From positions 1 through 64,000 of the forward strand of contig CABXTC010000004.1 in the NCBI GenBank assembly GCA_902515095.1: a stretch of DNA of 64,000 nt. The letters are read 5' to 3'. The position numbers were made by a program, and so were the translations under genes. Source of the DNA: an uncultured Pelagibacteraceae bacterium. Lineage in GTDB: Bacteria > Pseudomonadota > Alphaproteobacteria > Pelagibacterales > Pelagibacteraceae. Positions 49,290-57,821 of the stretch are shown piece by piece. The first letter of the stretch is position 1. The number at the start of each line of letters is the position of its first letter. The notes under the pieces were generated by a model. It worked only from the letters and a program-made list of their open reading frames with translations, ran no database searches and was not told where the DNA came from.

Positions 49290-50066
49290 ATGAAAAAACT
49301 TAAACTGTTTGCTCTAGCAGCTGTAGCCCTAACGGGATATGCAGGTATTGCTAATGCAGCAGACGCAACGATGTTAGCTCAGGATGACTTTGTTGGAATA
49401 TCTTTTTGGATAATTTCAATGGGTATGTTGGCAGCTACCGCTTTCTTCTTCATGGAGAGAGGGACTGTTAACCCTGCGTGGAAAACATCAGTAACTGTTG
49501 CTGGTCTAGTAACTGGTATTGCTTTCATTCACTATATGTACATGAGAGAAGTATGGGTTGCTACAGGTGACTCACCAACAGTATACAGATATATTGACTG
49601 GTTAATTACTGTGCCATTACAGATGGTAGAGTTCTACTTAATTCTAGTAGCAGTAAGAAAAGCAAACTCTGGAATGTTCTGGAGATTGTTAATCGGTTCA
49701 TTAGTAATGTTAATCGGTGGATATTTAGGAGAAGCTGGATACATCAACGCTACACTCGGTTTTGTAATCGGTATGGCTGGATGGATCTACATTCTTTATG
49801 AAATATTCTCTGGTGAAGCTGGAAGAGCTGCCGCTAAAAGTGGAAACAAAGCTCTAGTAACTGCGTTCGGTGCAATGAGAATGATTGTAACCGTAGGTTG
49901 GGCTATTTACCCATTAGGTTATGTATTTGGTTACCTAACAGGTGGTGTAGATGCTAACTCATTAAACGTTGTTTACAACTTAGCTGACTTCATTAACAAA
50001 ATTGCATTTGGTCTAGTAATCTGGGCTGCTGCAATGAGTTCTGGAGCTGGTGCAAGAGCTAGATAA
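49290..50066 (+). CDS. Proteorhodopsin, blue-tuned light-driven proton pump
   Basis: 258-aa seven-helix retinal protein with a cleavable signal peptide (about 1-23). The retinal Schiff-base lysine is K237 (LADFINKIAF). The proton acceptor is D103 and the donor is E114, with H81 as the acceptor's partner. The spectral-tuning residue, equivalent to position 105 of the green form, is Q111, which predicts blue absorption. A strong Shine-Dalgarno (GAGGGAG at 49277-49283) sits 6 nt before the ATG. The codon choice is less AT-biased than its neighbours, as expected for a highly expressed gene. A structured leader precedes it and a strong terminator follows. Confidence 0.98.
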   Translation: MKKLKLFALAAVALTGYAGIANAADATMLAQDDFVGISFWIISMGMLAATAFFFMERGTVNPAWKTSVTVAGLVTGIAFIHYMYMREVWVATGDSPTVYRYIDWLITVPLQMVEFYLILVAVRKANSGMFWRLLIGSLVMLIGGYLGEAGYINATLGFVIGMAGWIYILYEIFSGEAGRAAAKSGNKALVTAFGAMRMIVTVGWAIYPLGYVFGYLTGGVDANSLNVVYNLADFINKIAFGLVIWAAAMSSGAGARAR

Positions 50067-50086
50067 TTACTATTTAAAGTAAATTT

Positions 50087-50127
50087 ATAGGGCGAGTATG
50101 TTTTTACATACTTGCCCTATTTTTTTT
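50087..50127 (+). terminator. Rho-independent terminator of proteorhodopsin
   Basis: A 15-bp stem (50087-50101 with 50106-50120, one G:U) with a TTTT loop is followed by eight T residues (50120-50127). It separates the rhodopsin message from the ferredoxin gene, whose ATG is at 50147. Confidence 0.93.
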
Positions 50128-50146
50128 GATCCCTATATTAAATTCA

Positions 50147-50467
50147 ATGGCAAAAATAACATATATAACTTCCGACAACCAAACTCATACACTTGAGGTG
50201 CAAAATGGTCTCACTGTTATGGAAGGTGCAGTGCAAAATGATATCCCCGGTATAGATGCAGACTGTGGTGGGGGAATGGCATGCGCAACCTGCCATGTTT
50301 ATGTCAAAGAAGAATGGTTTAATAAGCTTCCAAAAAAAGAAGATGGTGAAGAAGACATGTTAGATATGGCATTTGAACCAAAAAAAAATAGTAGACTTAG
50401 TTGTCAAATAATAGTTTCAGACGAAATAGATGGTCTTGAAGTTAATATTCCATCTAAGCAAGCATAA
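50147..50467 (+). CDS. 2Fe-2S ferredoxin, adrenodoxin type
   Basis: 106-aa electron carrier. The cluster ligands are C40, C46, C49 and C86 ([12 protein letters not shown] and RLSCQI), the C-x5-C-x2-C spacing of the vertebrate/FdVI type. I start it at ATG 50147. A TTG at 50126 in the same frame lies inside the preceding terminator's T-run. The reductase follows with no gap, so the two probably form a redox pair. Placement behind proteorhodopsin is known in SAR11; its function there is not settled. Confidence 0.94.
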   Translation: MAKITYITSDNQTHTLEVQNGLTVMEGAVQNDIPGIDADCGGGMACATCHVYVKEEWFNKLPKKEDGEEDMLDMAFEPKKNSRLSCQIIVSDEIDGLEVNIPSKQA

Positions 50468-51484
50468 ATGAATAAAATTGATGCATTAATTATTGGAGCA
50501 GGTCCTGCTGGTTTATTTACTGCTCATCAATTAAAATTGATCGGTCTTGATTGTGAGGTTGTAGATAATCTAGATAAAATAGGAGGTCAATGTATTGAAC
50601 TTTATCCAGATAAACCAATATACGATATCCCTGCTGTACCTGAGTGCACTGGCGAAGAATTAACAAAAAATTTGATTAATCAATTAAAACCTTTTGATAT
50701 CAAGTTTCATTTAAATGAGAGAGTAGAAGAAGTTAAAAAAGAAAGTGACAAATGGTTTGTTAAGACAAGTAATGGTAATATTTTTTTAACTCCAAATGTT
50801 ATAATTGCAGGTGGCGTAGGTTCATTTGAACCAAGAAAATTTTCACCTAAAGAATGCGAAAAATTTGAAAATAAATCATTATTTTATTCTGTAAAAAATA
50901 AAAATATATTTAAGGGAAAAACTGTCTCAATATTTGGTGGGGGAGATAGTGCATTAGATTGGGCTGTTGAACTATCAAAAGATTGCAAGGTTAATTTGAT
51001 ACACAGAAGAGATGAATTTAGAGGGGCACAAGCTACAGCAGATAAAGTACATCAACTTGCAAAAGCAGCAAAAATAAATTTATTTACAAAATATCAAATG
51101 ATTTCAGTCAAAGGAGTCCAACAATTGGAAAGTATCGAAATAAAGCATGACAATAATGAAATTAAAAATTTAAAAACTGATTATGTTTTAGGTTTTTTTG
51201 GTTTAATTATGCAACTAGGACCAATTGCCAATTGGGGTTTAAATATTGATAAAAAAACTATTGAAGTAGATACTGAAAAATTTGAGACAAATCAAAAGGG
51301 TATATATGCAGTAGGTGATATTTGTAAATATCCTGGTAAATTAAAATTGATTTTGTCTGGTTTTCATGAAGGTGCTTTGGCAGCTAGAGCCTGTTTTAAA
51401 TTAGCGCGACCCAATGAAAAATATAGATTTGAATTTACAACAACATCAAAAAATTTATTGAAAAGGCTTGGAAAAAAAGAGTGA
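50468..51484 (+). CDS. Ferredoxin/flavodoxin-NADP reductase, thioredoxin-reductase-like
   Basis: 338-aa FAD/NADPH enzyme. FAD binding: IIGAGPAGLFTAHQ at the N-terminus. NADPH binding: SIFGGGDSALDW, and the C-terminal YAVGDICKYPGKLKL. The redox-active CxxC of thioredoxin reductase is missing, so it belongs with the TrxR-like FNR group and should reduce the adjacent ferredoxin. The gene ends in an overlap with the GST (GTGA). Confidence 0.92.
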   Translation: MNKIDALIIGAGPAGLFTAHQLKLIGLDCEVVDNLDKIGGQCIELYPDKPIYDIPAVPECTGEELTKNLINQLKPFDIKFHLNERVEEVKKESDKWFVKTSNGNIFLTPNVIIAGGVGSFEPRKFSPKECEKFENKSLFYSVKNKNIFKGKTVSIFGGGDSALDWAVELSKDCKVNLIHRRDEFRGAQATADKVHQLAKAAKINLFTKYQMISVKGVQQLESIEIKHDNNEIKNLKTDYVLGFFGLIMQLGPIANWGLNIDKKTIEVDTEKFETNQKGIYAVGDICKYPGKLKLILSGFHEGALAARACFKLARPNEKYRFEFTTTSKNLLKRLGKKE

Positions 51485-52110
51485 TAGATCTTTTTTCAGC
51501 TAATACCCCTAATGGTAAAAAAATTAGTATTATGCTTGAAGAAATTGGGTTCAATTACAAGGTAATCAAAGTAGATATTGAAAATGGTGAACAATTTAAA
51601 GATGAATTTAAAAAAATCAGTCCTTTAAGCAAAATTCCAGTAATAATAGATAATAAAAATCAAAAAACAGTCTTCGAGTCTGGCGCAATCTTAATTTACT
51701 TAGCTGAATTAAGTGGAAAATTTTATAATTCTGAAGACAGATTAGAGATTAACCAATGGCTTATGGCTCAAATGGGTTACGTTGGTCCAATGTTAGGTCA
51801 ACACCATCAATTCCACCATTATAATCCCGGAAAAAGCAAATTTGGTGAAGACAGATATTTTAAAATTTCTAAGCGAATATATAAAGAATTAGATGAGAGA
51901 TTATCTAAATCGAGGTTTTTATCAGGAGAAAATTACACAATTGCAGATATCGGAACATTTCCATGGATAGCAAGACACGAGTGGCATGATATTGGTTTAA
52001 AAAATTATAAAAATCTTACTAGATGGTATGAAAAAATTTCTGAAAGAGAAGGTGTTAAAAAAGGTTTCGCATTTATGAATAAAAGTGAAAAACCTCCTAA
52101 ACCTTATTAA
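51481..52110 (+). CDS. Glutathione S-transferase family protein (YfcG/YghU-like)
   Basis: 209-aa GST. The N-terminal thioredoxin-like domain has FSANTPNGKKISIMLEE and the glutathione-binding SKIPVIID and FESGAILIYLAE. The C-terminal helical domain has MGYVGPMLGQHHQF and TIADIGTFPWIARH. The type resembles the disulfide-bond oxidoreductases YfcG and YghU. It starts at GTG 51481, overlapping the reductase stop by 4 nt, which suggests a redox operon of ferredoxin, reductase and GST. Confidence 0.9.
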   Translation: MIDLFSANTPNGKKISIMLEEIGFNYKVIKVDIENGEQFKDEFKKISPLSKIPVIIDNKNQKTVFESGAILIYLAELSGKFYNSEDRLEINQWLMAQMGYVGPMLGQHHQFHHYNPGKSKFGEDRYFKISKRIYKELDERLSKSRFLSGENYTIADIGTFPWIARHEWHDIGLKNYKNLTRWYEKISEREGVKKGFAFMNKSEKPPKPY

Positions 52111-52211
52111 TTCATTGAATTTAACAATCTAAACAATGAAGCAAAAATACCATGACCAGATATTTCTATTGCGATAACTATAATGATAATTAAAATTAGT
52201 TTTGTATTCAT
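52107..52211 (-). CDS. Microprotein ORF 2 (34 aa, one membrane helix)
   Basis: Short frame reading MNTKLILIIIIVIAIEIS followed by an amphipathic tail ending LFRLLNSMN. Residues 4-17 are a strongly hydrophobic helix. The ATG (52211-52209) overlaps the stop of microprotein ORF 1 as ATGA, the standard translational-coupling arrangement in this genome. It ends convergent with the GST gene, with a 4-nt overlap. I recognise no family. The support is the coupling plus a coherent membrane peptide; conservation has not been checked. Confidence 0.6.
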   Translation of the reverse strand: MNTKLILIIIIVIAIEISGHGIFASLFRLLNSMN

Positions 52212-52336
52212 CTACTAAACACGAAAAATAATAAAATAATCCAAAACAAACCATAGTAATAATAAATATACCTTTTGGTAAAATAATAAGTAACTGGATT
52301 ATGAACTTTTTTTGTTTTTTTCTTTTTCTTAGTCAT
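52208..52336 (-). CDS. Microprotein ORF 1 (42 aa, basic N-terminus and one membrane helix)
   Basis: Frame beginning MTKKKKKTKKVHNPVTYYF, then a hydrophobic aromatic helix (YYYYGLFWIILLFFVF, about residues 25-40) ending SR. A poly-lysine head and one C-terminal membrane segment suggest a tail-anchored or N-in protein. The ATG lies inside the dksA stop region (ATGACTAA, 52336-52329), so ribosomes finishing dksA could re-initiate here. An in-frame ATG further upstream (52396) lies well inside dksA and is less likely. No known family recognised. Confidence 0.65.
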   Translation of the reverse strand: MTKKKKKTKKVHNPVTYYFTKRYIYYYYGLFWIILLFFVFSR

Positions 52337-52853
52337 CTGCGTGAACCTTTTCATTTTTTTCATGTTTTTCTTGTGCTGCAATAGTATATTTTGCAACCGG
52401 TCTTGCCATGAGTCTTTTTAACCCAATTGGCTCTGCTGTATCAAGACAATAACCATATGTATCATCTTTAATTCTTATTAGAGCTTTATCAATTTCTGAA
52501 ATCAGTTTTATTTGTCTGTTAATCGCTTTCATTTCTACATTTTTGTCTGTATATGAACTTGCTTGATCAACAATATCTGCAGAAATACTATTATCATCCA
52601 TACTACCATTATAAAGAGCCTCGTTATTTGCTTTCACCAATTCTTTCTTCCAATCTTGTAATTTTATTTTAAAAAATACTTTATGTTTTTCACACATATA
52701 TTTTTCATTATCTTTAGGTATATAATTTTTTGAAATTTTGATAGGAACTTTGACTATCTCTTTTGGTTTGCTAATAACTTTTGATTTAGGTTTATTTTTG
52801 ATCTTACTCTTAATTTTTGAAGTCTTTTTTTTTGCTTTGCTTGTTTTAGGCAT
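52329..52853 (-). CDS. dksA: DksA/TraR family RNA polymerase-binding factor
   Basis: 174-aa regulator that enters the RNA polymerase secondary channel with ppGpp. A lysine-rich N-terminal extension (about 1-45) precedes the coiled-coil region (NNEALYNG through IDKALIRIKDDTYGYC) with the D-x-x-D-x-A-like tip DIVDQASSYTD. The zinc-finger region keeps one cysteine (YGYCLDTAEPIGLKRL), with the other three ligands missing, so it cannot bind zinc in the standard way. Cysteine-poor DksA proteins are known. A good promoter lies upstream, and two microprotein ORFs are coupled downstream. Confidence 0.93.
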   Translation of the reverse strand: MPKTSKAKKKTSKIKSKIKNKPKSKVISKPKEIVKVPIKISKNYIPKDNEKYMCEKHKVFFKIKLQDWKKELVKANNEALYNGSMDDNSISADIVDQASSYTDKNVEMKAINRQIKLISEIDKALIRIKDDTYGYCLDTAEPIGLKRLMARPVAKYTIAAQEKHEKNEKVHADD

Positions 52854-52875
52854 AATTTCAATTTAAATTCGAGCG

Positions 52876-52903
52876 AGTATATTCAGCAAAATAAGGGTGT
52901 CAA
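52876..52903 (-). promoter_or_regulatory. Sigma-70 promoter of dksA
   Basis: On the minus strand TTGACA (52903-52898) and TATACT (52881-52876) are 16 nt apart, close to consensus. Initiation near 52869 would give a leader of about 16 nt to the ATG at 52853. Confidence 0.75.
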
Positions 52904-52932
52904 GCAACGTTAATTATTGTAATTATTTACTT

Positions 52933-54255
52933 ATGAATGTTTTTAATAGAAATATAAATAATATTTTTTTTATTTTCCTTTTTTCTCATTTAGTAATTTG
53001 GACATTAGTTCCATCACTAACAAATAAGAATTTACCTCTTGATACCATAGAAGCTTTGGCGTGGGGCAGCAATTTAGACTGGGGATTTGATAAGCATCCT
53101 CCAATGAGTGCATTTTTTCTAGAGGTTTTTTTTCAAATGTTTGGACCCCAGGACTGGGCCTATTATCTATTAAGTCAGATATTTGTCTTAATCGCTTTTT
53201 ATTATGTTTTTAAATTTGCAAATGAAATTTTAGAAAATACAAAGTTAAGTTTAGTATCTGTTTTTCTTTTAGTTTCAATCTATTTTTATAATTTTACTAC
53301 CCCAGAATTCAATGTTAACGTCTGTCAACTCCCATTTTGGGCATTAGTTGTTTATTTTTCCTGGAAAATTTATTCTTCAAAAAAAATAAAATTTTTAGAT
53401 TGTTTTTTAGTTGGATTGTTTGGAGCACTAGGTTTTCTATCTAAATATCTATTTGTATATTTACTCATATCTATTGATTTATTATTTGTTTACTTAATTT
53501 TTTTTAAAAAAGAAAAAAAATTTGATTTTAAATATCTGATTAGTATTGAAGTATTTTTAGTTTTATTAGTTCCACATTTTATTTGGCTTTATCAAAACGA
53601 TTTTATAACAATTATCTATGGTATTAAAAGAACAGGTTTGGAAAATGCAGATATCTTAAATTATATACAATATCCTATATCATTTCTGATTAAACAAATA
53701 GGAATACTCATCCCGTTTTTTTTCTTAATTTGGTTATTAATAAAAAAAATAAAATTTAAATTTAATTTTAAAGATAAAAAATTACTTTTTTTAATCACAA
53801 TAAATATTTTACCAATTTTTTTAATTTTTCTTACTTCAATTATTACGGGCTCAAAAGTAAGAACAATGTGGATGACACCTTTTTATTTATTTTTTGGAGT
53901 TTTTTTTGTTTATATATTTAAGCTTCAAATAAATTTAAAAAAAATAAATACATTTTTGTATAGCTTTTTACTTTTATTTTTTCTATCTCCAGTTCTTTAC
54001 TCATATGTATCTATTTTTCAAACTGAAAAACGAACTGACTATCCAGGTAAGGAAATTGCAAAGAAAACACAAACAATTTGGAATCAAGATTTTGAAAAAG
54101 ACATACAATTCGTTACAGGAGATGAATGGAAAGCGGGGAATCTTTCTTATCATCTAAAGTCTAGACCAGTATGGGAGGGAATTTCGACTGACGAGATATT
54201 AAAAAAATCATCACAATTTATTTGTATAGATGAAATATGTTTGGGGAGGTATTAA
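52933..54255 (+). CDS. GT39/ArnT-like membrane glycosyltransferase
   Basis: 440-aa multi-pass membrane protein of the PMT_2 superfamily, which transfers sugars from polyprenyl-phosphate donors. The first periplasmic loop has DTIEALAWGSNLDWGFDKHPP with the catalytic-type acidic residues, and about ten hydrophobic helices follow. The C-terminal soluble tail is FVTGDEWKAGNLSYHL. I start it at ATG 52933. An upstream GTG (52897) falls in the divergent dksA promoter. A family 2 transferase follows and may supply its lipid-linked sugar. Confidence 0.85.
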   Translation: MNVFNRNINNIFFIFLFSHLVIWTLVPSLTNKNLPLDTIEALAWGSNLDWGFDKHPPMSAFFLEVFFQMFGPQDWAYYLLSQIFVLIAFYYVFKFANEILENTKLSLVSVFLLVSIYFYNFTTPEFNVNVCQLPFWALVVYFSWKIYSSKKIKFLDCFLVGLFGALGFLSKYLFVYLLISIDLLFVYLIFFKKEKKFDFKYLISIEVFLVLLVPHFIWLYQNDFITIIYGIKRTGLENADILNYIQYPISFLIKQIGILIPFFFLIWLLIKKIKFKFNFKDKKLLFLITINILPIFLIFLTSIITGSKVRTMWMTPFYLFFGVFFVYIFKLQINLKKINTFLYSFLLLFFLSPVLYSYVSIFQTEKRTDYPGKEIAKKTQTIWNQDFEKDIQFVTGDEWKAGNLSYHLKSRPVWEGISTDEILKKSSQFICIDEICLGRY

Positions 54256-54264
54256 AAAAATCAA

Positions 54265-55134
54265 ATGAAAATTAAAATCCTAATTCCTGTTTATAATGAC
54301 TGGAAATCAGTTTTTAAAGTATTAGAGGAAATAAATAATTTAGATTTAAACAGTGAATTTAGAATTTCTGTAATCATTATAAATGATGCATCCAACCATG
54401 ATCTTCCAGATTTAGAAAAAAGTTTAAAAAATATAGACTCGATCAAAGTTTTAAATATGAATAAAAATCAAGGTCACACACGATCTATTGCAGTAGGATT
54501 AAAATATATATTTGAAAAAGAAGATTTTGATTATGCTATACCAATGGATGGAGATGGCGAGGATAGGCCTGAAGAAATTAAAGTGTTTTTAGATAAAGTG
54601 GAAAACTCTAAAGGGAAAACTTTTGTAGGAGAACGAGTTAAAAGATCTGAAAAAACAATATTTAAAATATGTTATCAAATACATAAGTTAATCACTCTAG
54701 TCTTTACCGGTAAATCAATAAAGTTCGGTAATTATACCTGTCTTTCTAAATCAACAGTTGAGAAATTAATCAATGAAAAAGCTACTTGGAATAGTTTTTC
54801 GGGATCATTGACAAAAGTTGATAGTGATCTAACGCCAATTCCGTCTGTTAGAGGTCCTAGATATTTTGGACCTTCTCAAATGAGTTTTATAAAATTAATA
54901 AAACACTCCCTAGCAATTATCAGTGTTTTTAGAAAAACTTTCTTAATTCGATCAGCTTTATTTATAGTCACATATATTTTGATGATTAAAAGTAATGCCT
55001 CCATAATAACTTCATTACCCTTGGTTTTGTTGTTAATAGCTGTCTACTTAGTCTCAAATCTATCATTAAGAGAAAATATGGATGAGTTTAAAAATTCTTT
55101 AAGCCAAATTAAGAATATTGATCAAATTAAATGA
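54265..55134 (+). CDS. Family 2 glycosyltransferase with C-terminal membrane helices
   Basis: 289-aa protein. The GT-A domain has ILIPVYNDWKSVFKVLEEI, IIINDASNHD, NKNQGHTRSIAVGLKY and the metal-binding PMDGDGEDRPEEI. Two membrane segments lie at the C-terminus (about 227-265). This layout resembles dolichol/undecaprenyl-phosphate sugar synthases, so it may make the lipid-linked donor for the adjacent GT39 enzyme. The sugar is unknown. Its stop overlaps the ppc start (ATGA). Confidence 0.87.
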   Translation: MKIKILIPVYNDWKSVFKVLEEINNLDLNSEFRISVIIINDASNHDLPDLEKSLKNIDSIKVLNMNKNQGHTRSIAVGLKYIFEKEDFDYAIPMDGDGEDRPEEIKVFLDKVENSKGKTFVGERVKRSEKTIFKICYQIHKLITLVFTGKSIKFGNYTCLSKSTVEKLINEKATWNSFSGSLTKVDSDLTPIPSVRGPRYFGPSQMSFIKLIKHSLAIISVFRKTFLIRSALFIVTYILMIKSNASIITSLPLVLLLIAVYLVSNLSLRENMDEFKNSLSQIKNIDQIK

Positions 55135-57821
55135 AAAAAAAAGACCTTTATTACGAAAGAATCCCAACTAAACTTTTAAGAGAAGATGTTAAATATTTAG
55201 GGAATATACTTGGAAAAGTTATTAAAACTCAGGAAGGTCAAAATTTTTTTGATTTAGTTGAAAAAGTTAGAAAATTATCAAAGACAAATAAAAAAAATCC
55301 AAATCAAAAAAAATTGAATAGCAAGGTTTTAAGCGCTATTAAAAATCTTAATCCTAAAAATACTTTAAAACTTACAAGAGCATTCTCTCATTTTATGAAT
55401 TTTATGAATTTGGCTGAATTAGTAGATGCTTCCAGAAGTCTTAATGAGCATGAAAACAATCAAAAAAAATTGAAAAATAATAGGAATTTGTTTATTGAGG
55501 AAATTTTTAAGGATTTATTTAGAAAAAAAAATATTTCAAATAATAAAATATATAATTTAGCAAAAAACTTAAATATTGGGATAGTTTTAACTGCGCATCC
55601 AACTGAAGTAAAAAGAAGAACTTTAATTCAAAAATATCATAAAATTATTGAAATACTTGAACAGAGAGAATTGTTTAAAAACAATCTCTCAAAATTAAAA
55701 ATTCTCGAGAAACAACTTTTTGATGAGCTAACAATTATTTGGAATACAGATGATCTAAAAAGAACAAAACCTTCTCCTCTTGATGAGGCTAGATGGGGTC
55801 TAGCAATTATAGAGGATAGTTTATGGGACACCATTCCAAAAGTTTATAGAAAATTAAATTCTATATTTGTAAGAAATATGGACAAAAATTTACCAAAAAA
55901 TTTTAATCCAATAGTATTTGGTTCATGGATGGGCGGTGATCGAGATGGAAATCCAAATGTGACTGCCGAGGTTACAAGAAAAGTAATTTTACTATCTAGG
56001 TGGGAAGCAGCAAAATTATACGAAAAAGCCTTAACTAAAATAATAAGATCTTATTCAATGGAAAAGTGCTCAAAAAAAATTTTGAAAAAAGTTGGCAATT
56101 CATTTGAGCCTTATAGAGTTTTTTTGAGACCTTTAAGGGATAAAATGCGAGTGACACATAGATTAATCGAGCAACATTTAGTTCAAAAAAAACCTTTAGA
56201 TCAAAAAAAATTATTAAGTTCTCGAGAAGAAATACTTAGACCCCTTAGAGTTGTAAGAGAGTCTTTAGAAGAAAATCAAAATGAAAATATCGCTAGTGGA
56301 GATTTATTAGATTTAATGAGAAGAGCTAAATGTTTTGGAATTAATCTTGCAAGATTAGATATAAGACAAGAATCTTCAAGACATAAGCAATTAATCTCTG
56401 AATTGGTTAAAGCTAAGTATAATAAGAATTATTTAAATTTTAGTGAAAAAGAGAAATTAAATTTTTTAAGATTATCGATCACCTCTAAATCCAAAAAAAT
56501 AGGAAATTTTCAATTTAGAAATAAAGAAAATAAAGAAGTTTGGTCTACATTTAAAACTCTTTCTAAAGAACCACCAGAGTGTTTAGGTGCATATGTAATT
56601 TCAATGACCACATCTGCTTCTGACATCTTGTCTGTTTCTTTTTTGCAAAAAGAGTCACAAATCAAAGATAAATTAAGAGTAGTTCCTTTGTTTGAAACTT
56701 TAGATGATCTAATTAATGCAAAATCTATAATGGAAACTTTATTCTCTCAAAATTGGTATAGAAAATTAATAAATTATAATCAGGAAGTAATGATTGGATA
56801 TTCAGATTCGAGTAAAGATGCAGGAAAAATATGCGCTAGCTGGCATCAGTACAAAGCTCAAGAGGAAATTATAAAGCTAGCAAAAAAATTCAAAATTAAG
56901 ATCACATTTTTTCATGGTAGAGGAGGGTCGGCTGGTAGAGGAGGAGGTCCAATTCAAGCTACTTTAAGATCTCAACCTCCAAATTCTGTAAATGGCAATA
57001 TTAGAATTACTGATCAAGGTGAAGTAATCCAACAAAAATATGGATATGAACCTTTAGCTAATTACAATCTTTGTAGTTACATAGGTGCAGTTACTGAAGC
57101 TACATTAAACCTCCCACCAATTCCAAAGAAAGAATGGAGAAATTTAATTGAGAAGATGTCTGAAATATCAAAAAATTCCTATCGAAAAAATATTAATCAA
57201 AGCTCGGATTTTATAGAATATTTTAAAACTGTTACTCCTCATAAAGCATTGGGTAAACTATTAATTGGTTCAAGGCCTTCAAAAAGAAAAAATGTCGATA
57301 ACATTCAAAGTCTAAGGGCTATTCCTTGGGTCTTTGCTTGGACACAAATTAGATTAATGCTTCCAGCTTGGCTAGGAAGTGCTGAGGCTTTGCGATATTC
57401 TTATATAAAAAAATTTAGAAAAATTTTATATGATATGGAAAAAAATTGGCCTTTTTTCAATTCCATGCTTGATATGCTCGATATGGTTATTTCAAAAGCT
57501 GATCCAGAGATATCAAAAATTTATGAAGAATTTCTTGCAGACAAAAAACTTAAAAGAGTTGGAAAAAAACTAAGATTTCAATTTGATACAATCAAAAAAT
57601 TAAATAAAAAAATTGCACCAAAAGAAATTCTTAAAATAAGAAAACAATTCAGGTCTGCAGTTATAGTAAGAAATATTTATTCGGAAGTTCTAAATATTAT
57701 TCAACCTATTGTTATCTATAAGCTAAAAAAAAATAAAGATAAAAAAAATAGAAAAAATTTAGAGGATGCATTGTTAACTTCTATAGCTGGGATTTCTGCA
57801 GCCATGAAAAATACCGGATGA
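55131..57821 (+). CDS. ppc: Phosphoenolpyruvate carboxylase
   Basis: 896-aa anaplerotic enzyme that makes oxaloacetate from PEP and bicarbonate. Catalytic blocks: VLTAHPTEVKRRT, FGSWMGGDRDGNPNVT, the FHGRGGSAGRGGGP loop, and the C-terminal end KNTG (the family ends xNTG). With ppdK at 38207 it links pyruvate to the TCA cycle. Embedded between a glycosyltransferase and a lyase-like gene by ATGA overlaps on both sides, so they may be co-translated. Confidence 0.97.
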   Translation: MKKKDLYYERIPTKLLREDVKYLGNILGKVIKTQEGQNFFDLVEKVRKLSKTNKKNPNQKKLNSKVLSAIKNLNPKNTLKLTRAFSHFMNFMNLAELVDASRSLNEHENNQKKLKNNRNLFIEEIFKDLFRKKNISNNKIYNLAKNLNIGIVLTAHPTEVKRRTLIQKYHKIIEILEQRELFKNNLSKLKILEKQLFDELTIIWNTDDLKRTKPSPLDEARWGLAIIEDSLWDTIPKVYRKLNSIFVRNMDKNLPKNFNPIVFGSWMGGDRDGNPNVTAEVTRKVILLSRWEAAKLYEKALTKIIRSYSMEKCSKKILKKVGNSFEPYRVFLRPLRDKMRVTHRLIEQHLVQKKPLDQKKLLSSREEILRPLRVVRESLEENQNENIASGDLLDLMRRAKCFGINLARLDIRQESSRHKQLISELVKAKYNKNYLNFSEKEKLNFLRLSITSKSKKIGNFQFRNKENKEVWSTFKTLSKEPPECLGAYVISMTTSASDILSVSFLQKESQIKDKLRVVPLFETLDDLINAKSIMETLFSQNWYRKLINYNQEVMIGYSDSSKDAGKICASWHQYKAQEEIIKLAKKFKIKITFFHGRGGSAGRGGGPIQATLRSQPPNSVNGNIRITDQGEVIQQKYGYEPLANYNLCSYIGAVTEATLNLPPIPKKEWRNLIEKMSEISKNSYRKNINQSSDFIEYFKTVTPHKALGKLLIGSRPSKRKNVDNIQSLRAIPWVFAWTQIRLMLPAWLGSAEALRYSYIKKFRKILYDMEKNWPFFNSMLDMLDMVISKADPEISKIYEEFLADKKLKRVGKKLRFQFDTIKKLNKKIAPKEILKIRKQFRSAVIVRNIYSEVLNIIQPIVIYKLKKNKDKKNRKNLEDALLTSIAGISAAMKNTG

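Noticed and set aside
52897-52932. GTG start adding twelve residues to the GT39 protein.
   Set aside because: It lies in the -35 region of the divergent dksA promoter, and ATG 52933 gives a normal first membrane segment.
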